DNA of 64,000 nt from DASRAU01 sp036005805 (lineage in GTDB: Bacteria; Acidobacteriota; Polarisedimenticolia; Gp22-AA2): NCBI GenBank assembly GCA_036005805.1, contig DASYQE010000381.1, positions 1-64,000 of the forward strand, written 5' to 3'. The translations under genes and the position numbers were made by a program. Positions within the stretch are counted from its first letter, which is position 1; the number at the start of each line of letters is the position of its first letter. The notes beneath the pieces are model-generated. The model was not told the DNA's origin. It saw only the letters and a list, made by a program, of their open reading frames with translations, and did not search any database. Of the stretch, positions 60,009-64,000 are shown one piece after another.

Positions 60009-61433
60009 GTGCCGATTCGTTTCGGAACCGACGGCTGGCGCGGCATCATCGCCGAGGAGTTCACCTTCGACGGCGTGCGCCGCGTGACGCAGGCGGTCGC
60101 GGACCTGATTCACGAGGAAGGCGGGACCGCATCACCGGTCCCGGTGGGCCACGATGTCCGCTTCCTGAGCCGGCCGTTCGCCGAGTGCGCCGCGGCGGTG
60201 CTCGAAGGCAACGGCCTGACGGCGCTCCTGCCCGAGACGGCGACGACGACGCCGATGGTCTCCTGCCAGGTGGTGGCTTCGGCCGCCCCGCTGGGGATCG
60301 CCATCACCGCCAGCCACAACCCGCCGGAGTGGAACGGCTTCAAGCTCAAGGCGCCCTTCGGCGGCAGCGCGCCGCCCGAGATGACCGAGCGCGTCGAGGC
60401 GCTGCTCGACCGGCGCGCCCCGCGCGTCGGCCGCACGCCCGTGCGCCGGCACCCGTTCCTCCCCTCCTACGTGCCGCGGCTGGTGTCGGTGGTCGATCTG
60501 CCGGCGATTCGCCGCGCCCCGCTGCGCATCGTCGTGGACAGCATGCACGGGGCCGGCGGCCGCATCCTCGAGGACCTGGCGCGCGGCGGGCGCACGCGGG
60601 TGCGCACCATCCGGGGGGACGCGGACATCCTGTTCGGCGGGGCCGCGCCGGAGCCGCGTCCGGAGAACCTCGCTCTGCTGCGCCGCACCGTCGTGGCGCA
60701 GCGGGCCCACCTCGGGCTCGCCCTCGACGGGGACGGCGACCGCCTCGGGGTGATCGACGAGCGCGGGCGCGATGTCCCCGCGCTCCAGACCTTCGCGCTG
60801 CTGGCCCTGCACCTGTTGCGCACCAAGGGCTGGCGCGGCGGCATCGCCCGCACCTTCGCGAACACGCTGCTCGCCGAGCGCATCGCGAAGGCGCACGGCG
60901 TGGCGTTCCACGACCTGCCGATCGGCTTCAAGCACATCGCGCGGCTGATGCTCGAGGACGACATCCTCATCGGGGGCGAGGAGAGCGGCGGCATCGGCGT
61001 CAAGCGCTTCCTGCCGGAGCGGGACGGCATCCTCATCGGGCTGCTGATGGCGGAGGTGCTGGCGACCGGCGAGCGGCGCCTGAGCCGCCGCATCGCGGCG
61101 ATGCAGGCGGAGTTCGGCGCGTACGAATACCAGCGTGTCGATCTGCACCTGCCGCCCGGGGCGGGGCGGCGCGCCGTCGAGACTCTGCAGGCCGATCCGC
61201 CGGTGCGTCTCGGGGGCTTGAAGGTCGCGGGACGGGACAACCTCGACGGCGCCAAGCTCCTGTTCGGCGACGCCGGCTGGATCCTCTTCCGCGCTTCGGG
61301 AACCGAGCCGGTCCTGCGCGTCTACTGCGAGGCGTCCACGCAAGCGCTCGTCCGGCGGCTGCTGCGCGCCGGAGTCGGACTCGTCCGCCGTCTCTCCGGC
61401 GGATCCGTCACCGGGCGCCGCGCCGACCCCTGA
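60009..61433 (+). CDS. Phosphoglucomutase/phosphomannomutase family protein
   Basis: The protein has 474 residues from GTG 60009 (GGGGGG just upstream). It has the phosphoserine loop TASHNPPEWNG, metal site DGDGDRLGV, sugar-binding GEESGGIG and the C-terminal RASGTEPVLRVY. It interconverts hexose 1- and 6-phosphates; whether glucose, mannose or glucosamine is unclear. A TAGAAT at 59948-59953 may be its -10 box. The open frame further upstream overlaps the DUF502 and pgsA genes and is not coding. Confidence 0.9.
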   Translation: MPIRFGTDGWRGIIAEEFTFDGVRRVTQAVADLIHEEGGTASPVPVGHDVRFLSRPFAECAAAVLEGNGLTALLPETATTTPMVSCQVVASAAPLGIAITASHNPPEWNGFKLKAPFGGSAPPEMTERVEALLDRRAPRVGRTPVRRHPFLPSYVPRLVSVVDLPAIRRAPLRIVVDSMHGAGGRILEDLARGGRTRVRTIRGDADILFGGAAPEPRPENLALLRRTVVAQRAHLGLALDGDGDRLGVIDERGRDVPALQTFALLALHLLRTKGWRGGIARTFANTLLAERIAKAHGVAFHDLPIGFKHIARLMLEDDILIGGEESGGIGVKRFLPERDGILIGLLMAEVLATGERRLSRRIAAMQAEFGAYEYQRVDLHLPPGAGRRAVETLQADPPVRLGGLKVAGRDNLDGAKLLFGDAGWILFRASGTEPVLRVYCEASTQALVRRLLRAGVGLVRRLSGGSVTGRRADP

Positions 61434-61449
61434 CCGGCGCGTCGGCCCT

Positions 61450-63528
61450 TTACTGCGTGCCGCGGGTGCGCGAATAGATTTCCAGCAGCCCGCCGACGGT
61501 TGCGACGTTCGCCACCACGAACAGCACGAGCAGCAGGATGGCGCCGCCGGCGGCGGCGCGTCGCGCCCACGGACGGTCGCTCAGCAGGCGGGGCACGAAC
61601 GGCAGCAGCACCGCCGCGGCGAGCAGGTACAGGATCGGACGCGACTGCCCCACCGCCTCGGGCAAGGCGTAGAGCACCGCCGACACGACGGCGGTGAGCG
61701 CGAAGGGGAAGGTGCGCAGGAGATCCCCGTGTTCCAGCATCTCCTCCAGGTACAGGCCGGCGGCCAGGCACAGGAACGGATACAGCGGCACGCGGTACCA
61801 GCCGTACACGACGCGGTGATCGGCGGTCAGCGCGAGGAGCGTGGCATAGACGGCGACCGGCAGGACGATCAGCGTCAGCCGCGAGGGGCGGCCCCGCCCT
61901 TCGCCGGCAGGGGAAGGCACACCCTCGTCTTCGCGGCCGCGGAAGGCGGCAATGGCGAACGCCACCCAGAGCCACAGGTAGGTGCCGCCGCCGAACCACT
62001 TCACCACCGCCTTGCCTCCCAGGAGGTCATGAAACGACTCGGCCGAGACCCACTTCGACGACCCCTGCCCCTGCATGACCCTGAGGAAGATGCCAAAGTC
62101 GTAGGCCGCCGCATAGAACAGGTAGAGGACCAGCCCCGCCGCGGCGATGCCGCAGGCGACGAGCGCGTCGCGCCGGCGCCGCTGCGCCAGAAGCGTCAGC
62201 GCCGCCACGGCGACGACGGCGACCCCGGTCGCCTTGGTCCAGATGGACAAGGCCCCGATGAGGCCGGCCGCGACGGCTCCGCGCCTCTCCCCTCCCGGCC
62301 GACCGGGCCGCACCGCCAGGAGCGCCCCCATGAAGAACAGCGCCAGGAGACTCTCCGCCTTCACCAGCCTCTGTCCCAGGATCAAGACCGGCGTCGTGGC
62401 GTAGACGAGCGCCGCCAGCAGGGTCGTCGCTTCCGAAAACCCGTACGCGCGCGCCAGCCGGGAGAGCAGCAGCAGCCCCGCGAGGCTCAGGAGAATAGGC
62501 ACCAGGCGCATCACCGGCAGGGTGCACTCGAGGAAGGAGCGCGCCCCGGCGAGCGAGCAGAGGATGCCCACCGGGATCGAGAACAGCGGCGGGTGATCGA
62601 AGTACGGCCGCACCACGATGTAGCGATCGCCGAACCAGCGGAAATCGTGCGCCTGGTCGGGCGGGTAGGCATCCGGGAAGGTGGTCCACGCGGCCGGCTG
62701 GAGCTGGTGCAGGAGGTGCCAGCCTTCCCACGCGTGCTGGTACTCGTCGGCCGTCTCGTGGTGGAACGGCACGAAGGCGTAGTCGTGGAACCGCAGCAGG
62801 GCGGCGAGCAGGACGATCGCCCCGAGGGCGAGACGCGGCCGCTCCGCGATGATGCCCTCGCGCAGGCGGCCGGCGAACGACTGCGGCGCCGTCCGGCCGC
62901 GGCGCCACAGGACCGCCGCCGCGAAAAGCGCGACACCCAGCAACCCCCAGCCGATCGAGCGGCTGCCGCGCGCCGCCGCATAGGCATCGCTGTCGGGAGC
63001 GAGGAAGCCCTCGGGAATCGGCTGCAGCCGCCGTCCCGGAGGCTGCCAGGACAGGACCAGGCGCGCCTCGCCCGAGTCGAGCCGGTAGTCCACGGCGATC
63101 GGATGGAAGCCCGCCGACAGCGGCCGGTCGGTGGTGGCGTCCGGACGAACCTCGATCGGCGCCCCGTCGATGGAGAGCGCCGCGGATCCCTGCGCGTCCA
63201 CGGAGAAGCCGTAAGTCCCCGCCTCCGGGACGGCGAGCACGCCGCGCCAGTGGATGACGTACGGCGGCATCTGCGACGGGAAGCCGAACGCCTGGTAGTT
63301 CCAGTGGAAGATGTAGGCCGCGTCGAGGCGCTGCGGAACCGGGAAATCGAGGCGCGGATCGACGCGGCGGCTCACCTCGACTTCGCGCCCGTCGGCCCCG
63401 GCGATGGCGTAGACGCCCGAGAGTCCCCCGCCGCCGCGCAGCAGCGACCCGGCGAGCAGCAGGATGGCGGCGGCGACGGCGGCCGCCCCCCAGGCGAGCC
63501 GCCCGGGAGCCCGGCTCCTGAGACTCAC
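61450..63528 (-). CDS. PA14-domain glycosyltransferase family 39-like membrane protein
   Basis: The protein has 692 residues. After one transmembrane helix there is an extracytoplasmic PA14-like carbohydrate-binding module (VPEAGTYGFSVDAQGSAALSIDG; YRLDSGEARLVLSWQPPGR). A second helix follows, then about ten transmembrane helices with the acidic loop motif HHETADEYQHAW and FDHPPLFSIP, typical of dolichyl-phosphate-mannose-type glycosyltransferases. It probably transfers sugars from polyprenyl phosphate on the outer side of the inner membrane. Having PA14 in front of this fold is unusual. GTG 63528 overlaps the adenosine deaminase stop (GTGA). Confidence 0.78.
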   Translation of the reverse strand: MSLRSRAPGRLAWGAAAVAAAILLLAGSLLRGGGGLSGVYAIAGADGREVEVSRRVDPRLDFPVPQRLDAAYIFHWNYQAFGFPSQMPPYVIHWRGVLAVPEAGTYGFSVDAQGSAALSIDGAPIEVRPDATTDRPLSAGFHPIAVDYRLDSGEARLVLSWQPPGRRLQPIPEGFLAPDSDAYAAARGSRSIGWGLLGVALFAAAVLWRRGRTAPQSFAGRLREGIIAERPRLALGAIVLLAALLRFHDYAFVPFHHETADEYQHAWEGWHLLHQLQPAAWTTFPDAYPPDQAHDFRWFGDRYIVVRPYFDHPPLFSIPVGILCSLAGARSFLECTLPVMRLVPILLSLAGLLLLSRLARAYGFSEATTLLAALVYATTPVLILGQRLVKAESLLALFFMGALLAVRPGRPGGERRGAVAAGLIGALSIWTKATGVAVVAVAALTLLAQRRRRDALVACGIAAAGLVLYLFYAAAYDFGIFLRVMQGQGSSKWVSAESFHDLLGGKAVVKWFGGGTYLWLWVAFAIAAFRGREDEGVPSPAGEGRGRPSRLTLIVLPVAVYATLLALTADHRVVYGWYRVPLYPFLCLAAGLYLEEMLEHGDLLRTFPFALTAVVSAVLYALPEAVGQSRPILYLLAAAVLLPFVPRLLSDRPWARRAAAGGAILLLVLFVVANVATVGGLLEIYSRTRGTQ

Positions 63529-64000
63529 GAAGTGTGGCGCTCCGCGGACCGGTCGAACTCGGACAGCAGGATCTTCTTCTCTTCGTCCTTCAGGAAGGTC
63601 GCCTCGATGGTGTTCCGGCCGGCGCGCAGCACCTCCTCGACGGTGAGGCCGAGCTTCCGATGCAGCGCCTCCCACTCGGCGAGAAGCGTGGTCCCGAACA
63701 TCGCCGGGTCGTCGCTCCCCACGGTGACGAAGACGCCGGCCCGGACGAGCGCCGGGATGGGGTGCGCCTCCCAGTCCGCCACGATGCCGGTGGCGATGTT
63801 GCTCGTCGGGCAGCATTCGAGCGGAACGCGCTGGTCCGCCAGCAGGCCGACGAGTGTTGCGTCCTCGACCGCGCGGACGCCGTGCCCGATCCTATCGACT
63901 TGGAGGGTCTCGATCGCCTCCCAGACCGACGCGGGTCCGGAGAACTCCCCGGCGTGGGCCGTGGTCCGCAACCCCAGCCGGCGCGCCTCACGGTAGGCCA
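63525..64000 (-). CDS. Adenosine deaminase, C-terminal part (runs off the window)
   Basis: The frame is open to the right edge, so the N-terminus is missing; about 158 residues are visible. The zinc and substrate motifs TAHAGEF, DRIGHGV, CCPTSNIATGIV and TVGSDDPAMFGT are those of adenosine deaminase or its adenine deaminase-like relatives. It converts adenosine to inosine. The TTG at 63971 is an internal codon, not a start. It is translationally coupled to the PA14-glycosyltransferase gene. Confidence 0.88.
   Translation of the reverse strand, partial: AYREARRLGLRTTAHAGEFSGPASVWEAIETLQVDRIGHGVRAVEDATLVGLLADQRVPLECCPTSNIATGIVADWEAHPIPALVRAGVFVTVGSDDPAMFGTTLLAEWEALHRKLGLTVEEVLRAGRNTIEATFLKDEEKKILLSEFDRSAERHTS

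Overview
The window is about 64 kb of GC-rich chromosomal DNA with about 50 protein genes, nearly all on the minus strand. It has no rRNA, tRNA, insertion sequence, prophage or CRISPR array that I can see. The housekeeping genes (uvrB, uvrC, PBP1A, ffh, ftsY, riboflavin genes, plsC, plsY, pgsA), a lipoprotein TPR protein and many exported surface-type proteins (FG-GAP propeller, thrombospondin type 3 repeats, beta-helix-like, gingipain-like) suggest a free-living diderm such as an Acidobacteriota or Myxococcota/Deltaproteobacteria-like lineage. I cannot place it more precisely from sequence alone.

Layout. 1-5.6 kb: the end of a membrane glycosyltransferase/TPR protein converges on rnc, which is coupled to a large membrane spermidine-synthase-like/TPR fusion. 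5.7-20.8 kb: an accessory block, all on the minus strand. In transcription order it holds an HPr-kinase-like protein, a PqqD-type RiPP recognition element, a radical SAM/SPASM enzyme, a C25 (gingipain-like) peptidase, an ECF sigma factor, a TSP3-repeat secreted protein, a 14-repeat FG-GAP protein, an anti-sigma factor, a repeat-containing secreted protein and a secreted paralogue of the TSP3 protein. It ends with a 39-residue peptide gene closed by a strong terminator. 20.8-28.5 kb: a sulfatase-fold protein and an alpha/beta hydrolase-fold protein, both lacking catalytic residues, then uvrC, a methyltransferase and uvrB. 28.5-35 kb: a second accessory block with two tandem secreted beta-helix-like paralogues, a second HPr-kinase-like protein, and a fusion of a signal-peptidase-like domain to a methyltransferase. 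35.3-41.3 kb: PBP1A, alanine dehydrogenase, an aldehyde dehydrogenase and a 620-bp gap that holds a candidate structured RNA. 41.3-64 kb: a long housekeeping run (TPR protein, rnhB, rplS, trmD, rimM, KH protein, rpsP, ffh, ribBA, ribE, ribD, ftsY, a PilF-like lipoprotein, a PHP phosphatase, gpsA, plsY, thpR, cinA, plsC, DUF502, pgsA), mostly joined by 4-base ATGA/GTGA overlaps. It is followed by a divergent phosphohexomutase, a PA14-glycosyltransferase and the end of an adenosine deaminase.

The most interesting signal is the first accessory block. A tiny peptide (5761-5880) has a YxxP leader motif, two cysteines and a C-terminal serine. It lies on the same strand as an HPr-kinase-like/PqqD/radical SAM maturation operon, with a peptidase and a sigma/anti-sigma pair between. 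This looks like an undescribed ribosomally made, modified peptide system tied to surface proteins. The individual genes are read directly from sequence; their joint function is inference.
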